From contig JAUNMH010000008.1 of the NCBI GenBank assembly GCA_030537495.1, positions 1-42,635 of the forward strand: a stretch of DNA of 42,635 nt, in the 5' to 3' direction. This document shows, one piece after another, positions 31,158 to 39,522 of this stretch (positions within the stretch are counted from its first letter, which is position 1; each line of letters begins with the position of its first letter). The DNA comes from Clostridia bacterium. GTDB lineage: Bacteria > Bacillota > Clostridia > Peptostreptococcales > Anaerovoracaceae. A program made the position numbers and the translations under genes. The notes under the pieces were generated by a model. It worked only from the letters and a program-made list of their open reading frames with translations, had not been told where the DNA came from and did no database searches.

Positions 31158-32298
31158 TATTGTAAAAATTGGAAAGTTTTTCATGAGGCTAGTTTACGCA
31201 ATCCTTAAACTTTTCAAAACCCAGAAGGGCAAAATCCTTTTTCTCAGCAGGCAGTCTGACACTCTTAGCTTGGACTTCAGAATGTTGAAGGACGAAATTC
31301 TTAGACAGGCTGAGATAGAAGGTAAGGAACCGCAAAATGATAATAAAAAGGATATTAAAATTATAGAAATCTGTAATTACATGGTGGATGGAAAAAGCGG
31401 TGTGGCAAAATTCGGGATGGATGTACTTAAGAGTATGTATCATCTGGCAACTAGTGAAGTTGTTGTTCTCGACGCTTATTGGCCGGCTGTTTCCATGTTA
31501 AAACACAAGAAAAGCTTAACGGTAATTCAGATGTGGCATGCCATAGGCAAGATTAAGAAGTCTGGTTATCAGACCTTGGATAAGGAATCTGGTAGAAGCA
31601 GAAAAATCGCTGAACTTATGGATATGCACAAAAACTACGATATTATAATTGCAGGCGGAAAGGCTTTCAATAAGTTCTACTGTCTGTCATTTAATACAAC
31701 TGAGGATAAGCTAGTGAATATTGGCTTGCCGAGAATTGATTATCTTCTTCAGACCGAAGAAGATAATAAAAAAAAGATTCTGGAAAAATATCCGGAATTT
31801 AAAGAAAAGACAGTTGTGCTTTATGCACCAACTTTCAGAAGAAATATAGAGTTAAAGTGGGAACCGCTACTTGATGGTTTTGATTTTGAAAATGCCGTTC
31901 TTGTAATCAAGGGCCACCCTAACCAGGCTATTAGCTGTGAGGGAGAGGGAGTCTACATGTGCCCTGAATTTAAGTCAGTGGAAATGCTTGCGGCTTGCGA
32001 TTACCTGATTACAGACTATTCGGCCATTGCTCTTGAGGGGGCTGTGCTGAACAAGAAGACTTACTACTTCCTGTACGACTACGACGAGTACACGGAGAAA
32101 AACGGCATTAATCTGAACCCATTTGATTCTATGCCGGGTTGTGCGTTCCGAGACGGCGGAGAGCTCATTGCCCACCTGCAGTCAGGGGCTTACGACCAGG
32201 GAGTTTTGGACCATTATAGGGAGATGTACCTGCCTGAACACCTAGGCACGTCAACAGAAAAGCTGGCGTCTCTGGTGCTATCAAAACTCATAAAATAG
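31144..32298 (+). CDS. CDP-glycerol glycerophosphotransferase family protein (TagB/TagF-like)
   Basis: About 384 residues of the family that adds glycerol-phosphate (or ribitol-phosphate) units to teichoic-acid linkers at the membrane. An N-terminal amphipathic/hydrophobic stretch precedes KGKILFLSRQSDTLSLDF. The catalytic region shows QMWHAIGKIKKSGY, GLPRIDYLL, VLYAPTFRRN, VIKGHP and CDYLITDYSAIALEGAVLNK, which includes the conserved His and Asp-Ser motifs. The start is uncertain: ATG 31144 overlaps the previous gene by 14 nt and gives a family-like N-terminus; ATG 31183 leaves a 25-nt gap. Neither has a strong ribosome site. Confidence 0.88.
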   Translation: MMFCSIVKIGKFFMRLVYAILKLFKTQKGKILFLSRQSDTLSLDFRMLKDEILRQAEIEGKEPQNDNKKDIKIIEICNYMVDGKSGVAKFGMDVLKSMYHLATSEVVVLDAYWPAVSMLKHKKSLTVIQMWHAIGKIKKSGYQTLDKESGRSRKIAELMDMHKNYDIIIAGGKAFNKFYCLSFNTTEDKLVNIGLPRIDYLLQTEEDNKKKILEKYPEFKEKTVVLYAPTFRRNIELKWEPLLDGFDFENAVLVIKGHPNQAISCEGEGVYMCPEFKSVEMLAACDYLITDYSAIALEGAVLNKKTYYFLYDYDEYTEKNGINLNPFDSMPGCAFRDGGELIAHLQSGAYDQGVLDHYREMYLPEHLGTSTEKLASLVLSKLIK

Positions 32299-32328
32299 AG
32301 AAACTTTACTCGTTAGGAGATATTTTAT

Positions 32329-33381
32329 ATGTTTAAATCATTAAAAAAACGAATGAACAAAGTAAAATTGTTCGTAATTTTCTTTTACAGAATCCTTTTC
32401 GTAAAGAATCACTTTAAATGTTCTTTCTGGAAGAAGCTTCGAGCAAATTTTGGAGGAGGATTTACTGCCGACCAGTGGATGCTGTACGATTTTGATCATA
32501 ATGATAAGTCGGAGTACCTGTCTGAATTTGACTGGTATCGCTCCAGATATATAAATGCTCCTTTCGATTTCCTGCTAAATAATAAGATTGCAGCTGCGGA
32601 GATTTTGAAGCAGTATGTTAGAACTCCGGAAAGCTATATGATAAAAAATGACGGTTTCCTATCAAGTTTCCAAAGTGAGGAGCTTGACTACGGCTACGCT
32701 GTTGACCTATTAAAGGAGAAGAAGCAACTTTTCATTAAGCCTTATGGCGTTGGAAAGGGCATGGGTGTAAATATCCTGATTTATAAGGATGATACTATAT
32801 ATGTGGACCAGACCGCATATAGTGAGGAAGAGTTCATAGATTTTCTTAGAAAGAGAGATGACTGGTTCATATCAGAGGCTATGCATCAGCACCAGTTCCT
32901 TAACGACATCTATGACAAGACAGTTAATACAATTAGACTTATTACATTGAAAGACCCTGAAACTCATCAGTTTAAGATATTCTTTGCTGTTCAGAGAATA
33001 GGAACCAAGGAGACAATTCCTGTAGATAACGGAAGTCGTGGCGGATTAGTTGCAAAAATCGATTTGGAAACAGGAACTTTGTCAGAAGCAAGATGTCTAC
33101 ATAACAGAAATGTTTACAAGGTTCATCCAGATTCAGGAAATCCTATTGAGGGAGTTAAGGTTCCTGAATGGGATAGAATTAAGAAGGAAATGCTTGAACT
33201 AACTAGGAATCTGCCATATATGCACTTTATAGCCTGGGATGTTTTGATTCTTGAAAATGGAGAGGTTTGCATTATAGAAGCCAATACTTCATCAGGAGTT
33301 AACATTATTCAGCTTTGGGGCGGACAGCGCAACAAAGAGCTAGGCGATTTCTATAGATATCATAAATGCATTAAGAAATAA
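32329..33381 (+). CDS. Sugar-transfer-associated ATP-grasp enzyme
   Basis: 350 residues resembling the ATP-grasp family found in polysaccharide clusters (PF14397 type). The nucleotide-binding part shows LFIKPYGVGKGMGVNIL; the metal-binding end shows AWDVLILENGEVCIIEANTS; and between them lies DKTVNTIRLITL. Such enzymes make an acyl-phosphate and join an amino acid or other carboxylate to an amine or hydroxyl. This suggests the polymer made here carries amino-acid or similar decorations (inference). The N-terminal 40 residues are basic and hydrophobic and may bind membrane. AGGAGA precedes the ATG. Confidence 0.82.
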   Translation: MFKSLKKRMNKVKLFVIFFYRILFVKNHFKCSFWKKLRANFGGGFTADQWMLYDFDHNDKSEYLSEFDWYRSRYINAPFDFLLNNKIAAAEILKQYVRTPESYMIKNDGFLSSFQSEELDYGYAVDLLKEKKQLFIKPYGVGKGMGVNILIYKDDTIYVDQTAYSEEEFIDFLRKRDDWFISEAMHQHQFLNDIYDKTVNTIRLITLKDPETHQFKIFFAVQRIGTKETIPVDNGSRGGLVAKIDLETGTLSEARCLHNRNVYKVHPDSGNPIEGVKVPEWDRIKKEMLELTRNLPYMHFIAWDVLILENGEVCIIEANTSSGVNIIQLWGGQRNKELGDFYRYHKCIKK

Positions 33382-33394
33382 CAGGAGAAGAAAA

Positions 33395-33973
33395 ATGCTG
33401 TATATTATAATGGCTGACGGTAAGGGCCTGAGATGGAATAATTACAATCATATACCTAAGCATTTAATTACAATAGAAGGTGAGTCTCTGCTTGCCAGAA
33501 CAGTCAGATTGATTAAGGAAAGAGAGCCTGAGGCTGAAATTATAATCACCAGCCACAATCCGCAATATGAAATTGAGGGAGCAAGAAGGTATGAGCCTAA
33601 GAATAACGTTCTGGAAATCGATAGATTTACAGCAGAGCTAATTCAAGATAATATTTGCTTCTTATATGGAGATACCTTTTATTCAGACCGCGCTATGGAT
33701 GTTATTACCGGTGCTGAAACTAAGGAAATCCTTTTCTTCGGAAATGGAAAATCAATTGTTGCCGTAAAGGTTGCAGACGGAGAACTATTCCGTGGTCATG
33801 TAAACAGAGTCAGACAGCTATATTTAGATGAGAAGCTGGATACTTGTAAGGGATGGCAGGTATATCAGTCCTATGCAGGCTTGGAATTTGGAGATAAGTC
33901 ACCGACTGAACACCTAGTATTTATAGAAGACGAAACCAGAGATTTTAATTCACCAAAGGATTTGGAGGTATAA
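33395..33973 (+). CDS. Nucleotidyltransferase-like protein (sugar-nucleotide type)
   Basis: 192 residues with the start of a nucleotidyltransferase Rossmann fold: MADGKGLRW in place of AAGxGxRL, followed by PKHLITIEGESLLARTV and a putative metal-binding FLYGDTFYSD. The C-terminal half is not recognised. Members activate sugars or polyols as NDP or CDP derivatives, or activate molybdopterin. In this cluster a wall-polymer precursor is the likely product. AGGAG precedes the ATG, 13 nt after the ATP-grasp gene. Confidence 0.75.
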   Translation: MLYIIMADGKGLRWNNYNHIPKHLITIEGESLLARTVRLIKEREPEAEIIITSHNPQYEIEGARRYEPKNNVLEIDRFTAELIQDNICFLYGDTFYSDRAMDVITGAETKEILFFGNGKSIVAVKVADGELFRGHVNRVRQLYLDEKLDTCKGWQVYQSYAGLEFGDKSPTEHLVFIEDETRDFNSPKDLEV

Positions 33974-33978
33974 AAGCT

Positions 33979-35061
33979 ATGAGAATAACATTTACAGGAG
34001 ACCTTTCGTTTACCGGATATTTTCAGGGAAAGGAAAGGTCAAAAATCCTTTCACACGATGTAAAAGCATTCCTAAAGCGTAGCCAGTGCACAGTTGTTAA
34101 TCTAGAAAGTCCAATTACTGACTGTGAGACTACAGAGAAGGCAAGACTTGCACACAGATGTGATAAAGGAGTAATACATTTTTTGCAGAAAAACTTTAAC
34201 TATCCCGTTGTTACTCTAGCTAATAATCACATTATGGACTATGGCGTAGAAGGTCTTTACGATACCATGGAAGCTCTAGATGATGCGCAGATTGCAAGAA
34301 CAGGAGCGGGTAAGGACTTAAAAGAAGCTATTAGACCTGTTATTGTTAAATCAGGAAACCTAGGTGTTGCCATTTTATCAGTTGAGTATAAGAAAGATAT
34401 AAGGGCAACTGCAAAGGGTCCGGGAGTTCTTCATGAATCGTATGACAGACTTATTAGAAAGCAGATTAAAAGACTGAAGAAATACGTAAATATGGTAATT
34501 GTAGTTTATCATGGAGGAGAGGAATTCCTTCATACACCAATGCCATACACAAGAGGTCATTTGCATCAGTACATTGACATTGGAGCCGATGCTGTTGTAG
34601 CTCATCACCCTCATACAGTACAGGGATATGAAAAATACCATGGAAAATATATTTTCTATTCACTAGGTAATTTCATCTTCGATACAGATTATCAGAGAGT
34701 TCAGGACGATTCAGAGGATGGAATGATTCTCTGCATGGATATTGACGAAGACAGTATGTCCATGGGCTTAGAATTCTGTCCTATAAGAATTAACAGAGAA
34801 ACTCAGATGATTGAAGTCAGAGATGATGATGACTACTTTGTAAATTTGGCTGATATCCAATACGCAGACTTTTGGCCATCTGAAGCTGCTAGAAAACAGA
34901 AAGTCCTTGAGAAATGTAATGCTATTGAGCCTGACGCTGTTAAAAAATCAAGCTTTATGAATAAACTTGCAGAAGCGATTCAGGATCCAATGGAAGCAAA
35001 GCGCAAAGCAAAAAAGAAAAAATGCCTCGAAGAAGGTAGAAAAATAGCCGCCGGAAAGTAA
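33979..35061 (+). CDS. CapA-family protein (PGA_cap phosphoesterase-like)
   Basis: 360 residues with the complete CapA/PgsA calcineurin-like set: TFTGDLSF, VNLESPIT, TLANNHIMDYG, VVYHGGEE, AHHPHTVQG and YSLGNFIFD. CapA is required for poly-gamma-glutamate capsule production and release in Bacillus; related proteins occur in many polymer clusters. No signal peptide or membrane segment is visible, so this copy appears cytoplasmic, unlike PgsA. The C-terminal 60 residues are helical and very basic. It has the active-site residues that the CapA-like parts of the two fusion proteins lack. GGAGG lies 9 nt before the ATG; 5 nt separate it from the preceding gene. Confidence 0.9.
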   Translation: MRITFTGDLSFTGYFQGKERSKILSHDVKAFLKRSQCTVVNLESPITDCETTEKARLAHRCDKGVIHFLQKNFNYPVVTLANNHIMDYGVEGLYDTMEALDDAQIARTGAGKDLKEAIRPVIVKSGNLGVAILSVEYKKDIRATAKGPGVLHESYDRLIRKQIKRLKKYVNMVIVVYHGGEEFLHTPMPYTRGHLHQYIDIGADAVVAHHPHTVQGYEKYHGKYIFYSLGNFIFDTDYQRVQDDSEDGMILCMDIDEDSMSMGLEFCPIRINRETQMIEVRDDDDYFVNLADIQYADFWPSEAARKQKVLEKCNAIEPDAVKKSSFMNKLAEAIQDPMEAKRKAKKKKCLEEGRKIAAGK

Positions 35062-35063
35062 AC

Positions 35064-35112
35064 TGACCTCAGCTGAGTTTGAGGTCAGCCGCTCCGGCGG
35101 CTTCTTTGTTTC
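35064..35112 (+). terminator. Double-hairpin terminator of the envelope operon
   Basis: TGACCTCA/TGAGGTCA (35064-35071 with 35080-35087) followed by GCCGC/GCGGC (35088-35101) and a T-rich run TTCTTTGTTT. Confidence 0.75.
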
Positions 35113-35135
35113 GATTCTTTTACTGTCCTATTTCG

Positions 35136-37886
35136 CTACATAAGTCCCTTGGATTTGCAAATTGCTTCAGCACATGAACCTTCTTTGCAGTGAAGGGTTA
35201 GGTTCTGGCAACCCTGGAAAACTCCTTCGCCCAAATATTTTAGATTATCTGGAAGATAGACATCTGTAAGCTTATGGCAGTCTGCAAAGGCATAATCGCT
35301 GATATGTCTAACATTAGGGCCAAGGTGAATTTCCTTGAGGAAGGCATTTCCTTTGAATGCTTCCTGATCGATATTTCTAAGTGTTTTCCCTTTAATTTTA
35401 TCTGGAAGTGAAATCTTCTTTGCCAGTGATGAACAACCTTTAACAGTTGCAAATGCAGGGCAGACAATATAGTCTATGCCTTTTTCAGTATATTTCTTAC
35501 TCTTGGCTGAGTCAGCAAACATCTGCTCCGAAAACATAGTGCCAAAAATATCATCAATTATCTGAGCTAACTTCATTTTAGAACTGCCCTTAAAGAGAAT
35601 AACATCTTCTTTCTTCATATTCTTCTTAAGGAAACTAGTAAGTTCAGTTGGTTTGGTAAAGCTATATGCGTTAAAGCCGGCAGCCTTGGCAATTTTATAT
35701 ACTTCTTTGGAGTTTTTACCATAGCATAGAAGAACATCTGGTTTATGATTTATTACCATCTGACCAATTTTACGGTGAACATCCTTAGCCATACCGGCAG
35801 CACCTGTTACGTCACCGATAACGGCAATTTTCTTTCCCTTTCCGGCATCAGCAGAATCCAGAACTGAAAGGGAAGAATCTATGGAGTCCGGAGAAGCGTT
35901 AAAGCAGTCGACAAAAAGCCTATATCCATTTACGACTACAAAATTCTGTCTGACGCCACTGGTGCGGAACTGGGCCAAGCCAGCCTGAATTTCCTCATTG
36001 CTGAGTCCAAATTGCTTGGCTATGGCAAAGCAGCAAACTGCATTAAGGGCGTTATGTTCTCCTGGAACATTTAAATGTACAGGCACTTTGGTTTCATCGT
36101 GACAGATGTTGAAATCCATATGCTCTCCATCAGTAGAAATATCCGATGCATAATAATCTGCTTTTTCATTGTGCAGGGCATAATATATTACTGGCGCAGA
36201 TACCTGAGCCTTTGAAAGCAGCGGATCGTCGCCGTTTAGATAGAGGATACCCCCAGGAGCTAAGCCGTCAGTAATCCCAAGTTTATTGACCATCAAAGCT
36301 TCTCTGGACCCGTGATTTCCAATATGTGCGTCCCCAATATTTGTAACGCAGGCAGCTTCTGGCAGAATCATTCTGGAATGCCTGGAAGCGCCACCTTTAC
36401 GACCACCGCCAATTTCCTGAATATATATTTCCTGCCATTCCTTGAAATTCTGAATATGAAGGCCTATATTTACCTGAGTATTGGTATTTCGTAGATTCCT
36501 GTCTGTATCGTATTTCTGCTTAAGGACATTGTAAAGCATGTCTTTGGTGCTTGTTTTTCCAATACTTCCCGTTATACCTACTGTTTTCAAACTGTACTTT
36601 TTTCTTAAATGAGCACAAAGCTTTATATGAGCTTCCATGGCACCGGGAACGACTACGTGAGGAATTGCTGGATTAAGAGGCACGTGGCTGAAAACAAAGG
36701 TAATGCCTTTTTCTAGTGCCTTCTCAACAACTAAAAGTCTGACTTTTAGCGGCTTCTCAATGACGTCATTTACATCTTTATATGGCTCGTGGAAAAACAT
36801 TACGTCGCCTTTTTCCGAGTCAGGCCAATGAGTTGTAACTTTGCCTACACTGACAGTCTCCATATAGGAATACCTTTCCGGTAACTGAACATCAATGATT
36901 TTGCATATATCCCCAATTGTAAGAGGGTCTTCAAAGTGTCTATAACCTCGACATCCCTCTATAATTTCTTTATATGCCTCTAGCTTATCAGTTGCATCCT
37001 TACAGTTTGCATAAGTTGAAACCTTGCCATTAACCATAGGGTAGAAACTGCGATTAATCAAAAAATCCTCGCCCATTTTATTCCCCATAGTTTTTATCAT
37101 AATCTTATGGCGCAAAACCACCGCAGAATCCGTATTCTCAGAAGGAAATCTACCCACTGAAGTGCATCCATAAACATAATTTCCATCCATTCGTCTGACA
37201 GGCGTCCCTACGTTAATTGAGTTCATGTCAGTGGCAAACACATAATCTGCACCCAGATTTCCAAGGCTCCTCATGAGAACCTTCTCACATCCTGCAGGGC
37301 ATTTGTTAAGGACATAGACAATAATATAGTCACAATTCTCTTTAGCATAAGCCAAATTAATGAGCGCCTGACGAGGAATTTTGATTTTTCCCTCGTCACT
37401 TATCATAGTTTCGTCAACAGAAAAACCGACAGCCCCTACAGAAAAGCCGTTTACATTGAAAATATAACTTTGGCTGTCCGAAAGAAAATACAGTCCTGAC
37501 ATTTCAGGTTTCTTCAGATTTTCCAAGGCATCTGTATCAGTTATGGCAAGTCCAAAGGCTATTTCATCGCCATTAGGCAGGCCGAAATCTTTTGGTGCAT
37601 TGGCAGAAAGAGCCTCACGTCCCGCCTTGTCTAAATATCCCCATATATCAAAACCCACAAATTCCGAATCTTCCTTGCCTTGACCTAAATCAACTCTACA
37701 GAAAGTGGTCATCTCCATATTCCATGATTTAAAATCACGGTAAAGCCTAGATAAATGATCCTTATATTTTTTTATTGATTTCGCTTTCTTATTTTCTTTA
37801 TATTTGTCTGATGCCATTTGCACAGGTGGAATGCTCATTACCTTTGCATAGGCAATTTTCAATTGTCCCAGAGTTTTTTTATTCAT
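35136..37886 (-). CDS. CapA-like / MurF-type ligase / BspA-LRR triple fusion, copy 2
   Basis: 916 residues with the same three-part layout as the protein at 25413-28370. A basic N-terminus leads to a degenerate CapA-like region (about 55-290; YVLNKCPAG and ATDMNSI where metal motifs should be). A MurF-type ligase follows (about 310-790; P-loop GITGSIGKTSTKDML, QEIGGGRKGGASRHSRM, TNIGDAHIGNHG, DCFNASPDSIDSS). Three or four BspA-type repeats end it (ISDYAFADCHKLTDV, LGEGVFQGCQNL). The Mur core is very close to copy 1, the N-terminal part much less so. It is transcribed towards the cluster from its own promoter (37934-37962), so the two copies bracket the operon. AGGATG precedes the ATG. Confidence 0.85.
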   Translation of the reverse strand: MNKKTLGQLKIAYAKVMSIPPVQMASDKYKENKKAKSIKKYKDHLSRLYRDFKSWNMEMTTFCRVDLGQGKEDSEFVGFDIWGYLDKAGREALSANAPKDFGLPNGDEIAFGLAITDTDALENLKKPEMSGLYFLSDSQSYIFNVNGFSVGAVGFSVDETMISDEGKIKIPRQALINLAYAKENCDYIIVYVLNKCPAGCEKVLMRSLGNLGADYVFATDMNSINVGTPVRRMDGNYVYGCTSVGRFPSENTDSAVVLRHKIMIKTMGNKMGEDFLINRSFYPMVNGKVSTYANCKDATDKLEAYKEIIEGCRGYRHFEDPLTIGDICKIIDVQLPERYSYMETVSVGKVTTHWPDSEKGDVMFFHEPYKDVNDVIEKPLKVRLLVVEKALEKGITFVFSHVPLNPAIPHVVVPGAMEAHIKLCAHLRKKYSLKTVGITGSIGKTSTKDMLYNVLKQKYDTDRNLRNTNTQVNIGLHIQNFKEWQEIYIQEIGGGRKGGASRHSRMILPEAACVTNIGDAHIGNHGSREALMVNKLGITDGLAPGGILYLNGDDPLLSKAQVSAPVIYYALHNEKADYYASDISTDGEHMDFNICHDETKVPVHLNVPGEHNALNAVCCFAIAKQFGLSNEEIQAGLAQFRTSGVRQNFVVVNGYRLFVDCFNASPDSIDSSLSVLDSADAGKGKKIAVIGDVTGAAGMAKDVHRKIGQMVINHKPDVLLCYGKNSKEVYKIAKAAGFNAYSFTKPTELTSFLKKNMKKEDVILFKGSSKMKLAQIIDDIFGTMFSEQMFADSAKSKKYTEKGIDYIVCPAFATVKGCSSLAKKISLPDKIKGKTLRNIDQEAFKGNAFLKEIHLGPNVRHISDYAFADCHKLTDVYLPDNLKYLGEGVFQGCQNLTLHCKEGSCAEAICKSKGLM

Positions 37887-37933
37887 ATTTTCATCCTTTT
37901 GTTTTTGATTATTTATCTAAATCTGTCCTTGTT

Positions 37934-37962
37934 ATGATACTACTTTTTAAGGCTTTTATCAA
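37934..37962 (-). promoter_or_regulatory. Promoter of the second CapA/MurF/LRR gene
   Basis: Minus-strand TTGATA (37957-37962), 17-bp spacer, TATCAT (37934-37939). Confidence 0.65.
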
Positions 37963-38005
37963 CTTATATCCGACAGCGACATCCTTGACGAACTCCATGT
38001 AAGTA

Positions 38006-38035
38006 TTGAAAAGCACATAGCAACTGTGATATAAT
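38006..38035 (+). promoter_or_regulatory. Promoter of the LCP gene
   Basis: TTGAAA (38006-38011), 18-bp spacer, TATAAT (38030-38035), about 60 bp before the start codon. Confidence 0.75.
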
Positions 38036-38096
38036 AATTTAGCTATTACATAAGTGAATTTTAGTTTTAGCTTAGATTAAAAATGGGAGAAAGATT

Positions 38097-39464
38097 ATGC
38101 GAAGTAAAAAGCAAAAGCTTGATTTTAGAGAAAAGAAACCCAATTGGTTTAGCAGAAAGAAAACGTGGCAGAAAGTTTTGATAGTAATCGGACTTATAGT
38201 CCTTGTCTTGGGTCTTGCTGTTGGGGGATATGCAGCATACCAGTACAGTAAGCTGGACAAATTGGACTCTTTATCAGAAGGAGAACTGTCCTGCGTAGAC
38301 GTAGATGGATATGTTAATATTCTCTTGCTCGGAGTGGATAGCCGTAACATGGATGACATTCAGGGCACCGGAGCAGATGCTATTATGATATTGAGCCTGA
38401 AGGAGGAGACCGGTGAGATGACTCTAACGTCAATTTACCGTGATACCTACCTGAAGATGGCTGACAGCGATGAATGTCATAAGATAACTGATATTAACAG
38501 AATTCAGGGGCCAGAAGGACTGATGAAGACCTTAAATGAGGCTATGGACCTTAATATCAGTAAGTATGCTGTAGTTAACTTTAAGGCTGTTGCAGACCTG
38601 GTAAATGCTGTTGATGGAATTACAGTAAACGTAGAAGACTATGAAATTGAACAGCTTAACAAATACACCAGACAGACTGCTCATAATATTGGACAGAAAA
38701 AATATAATACTGTAAGCAAGGCTGGAGAACAGACTCTTGAAGGTGTACAGGCTGTTTCTTATGGACGTATCCGTAAGGGCGTAGGTGATGACTTTAAGAG
38801 AACAGAAAGAATGAGAACTGTTCTGAATCTTGTTATGGAAAAACTTCAGCTAGATAGTCTGAGTCAGCTTAATAAGGTTATGGACGCTGTGCTTCCGAAT
38901 GTACAGACAAATCTTGGCGTGAAGGATATGGCAATTCTAGCATCTAAGCTTAAGGACTTTAAGATTACTCAGGGCGAAGGATGGCCATATGCAGTAACTA
39001 CGGGAATGCTTGGTAGCGTATCCTATGTATTTGCTGATAATGTTCTTGATAATGTGGTTCAGTTACATGAAAAAATCTTCGGTCAAAAGAATTACGATCC
39101 TTCCACTACAGCGCAAAATGTGGCAGCTTTAATTGAAGGAAATAAGAGTGGAGCAGCAGATCAGAAGACTGTTGATCCTGTAGAGGAAGGGAATAAGGAT
39201 AATCCTAATAAGCCGGAGACTACAGATGATAACAAGTCTGATAACAAGAATAATAACAAAGACAATAATAGTAATAATAACGGTAATAACAATAACAACA
39301 AGAATAATAACAACAATAACGGTGGCGGAAATGTTAAACCGACTCCAACGCCGAAACCAGATCCTAAACCGGAACCCACGCCGAAACCAGATCCTAAACC
39401 GGAACCCACGCCGGATCCAACACCTGATCCAACTCCGGACAACGGTGGCGGTAATACAGAGTAG
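38097..39464 (+). CDS. LytR-CpsA-Psr (LCP) family wall-polymer ligase
   Basis: 455 residues. A basic cytoplasmic N-terminus and one membrane span (about 26-50) anchor the protein with its LCP domain outside (about 65-330). LLLGVDSRN, TSIYRDTYL and SYGRIRKGVGDDFKRTERMR are the family's phosphate- and metal-binding motifs with the conserved Asp and Arg residues. LCP enzymes transfer lipid-linked teichoic acid or capsule onto peptidoglycan. The last 110 residues are low-complexity: an Asn/Lys-rich run, then Pro-Thr-Lys-Asp-Glu repeats encoded by 30-bp tandem units. These probably span or bind the wall. GGGAG precedes the ATG. The neighbouring envelope cluster provides likely substrate. Confidence 0.93.
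   Translation: MRSKKQKLDFREKKPNWFSRKKTWQKVLIVIGLIVLVLGLAVGGYAAYQYSKLDKLDSLSEGELSCVDVDGYVNILLLGVDSRNMDDIQGTGADAIMILSLKEETGEMTLTSIYRDTYLKMADSDECHKITDINRIQGPEGLMKTLNEAMDLNISKYAVVNFKAVADLVNAVDGITVNVEDYEIEQLNKYTRQTAHNIGQKKYNTVSKAGEQTLEGVQAVSYGRIRKGVGDDFKRTERMRTVLNLVMEKLQLDSLSQLNKVMDAVLPNVQTNLGVKDMAILASKLKDFKITQGEGWPYAVTTGMLGSVSYVFADNVLDNVVQLHEKIFGQKNYDPSTTAQNVAALIEGNKSGAADQKTVDPVEEGNKDNPNKPETTDDNKSDNKNNNKDNNSNNNGNNNNNKNNNNNNGGGNVKPTPTPKPDPKPEPTPKPDPKPEPTPDPTPDPTPDNGGGNTE
39351..39410 (+). repeat. Two perfect 30-bp tandem repeats in the LCP gene
   Basis: Identical units at 39351-39380 and 39381-39410 encode PKPDPKPEPT; shorter degenerate PTPDPTPD units follow. Length should vary between strains by slippage, in frame. 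Confidence 0.9.
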
Positions 39465-39522
39465 TATAATTAATATGTATAAAATAAAATTAAATTATAA
39501 TTAAGTAGGAGATAAAACTAAA

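Noticed and set aside
39226..39504. Overlapping frames in the Asn/Pro-repeat part of the LCP gene on both strands
   Set aside because: Products of low-complexity sequence; the LCP frame continues in phase from the conserved domain.
39465..39522. T-box leader for thrS
   Set aside because: Only 58 bp separate the LCP stop from thrS and contain no T-box core or antiterminator.
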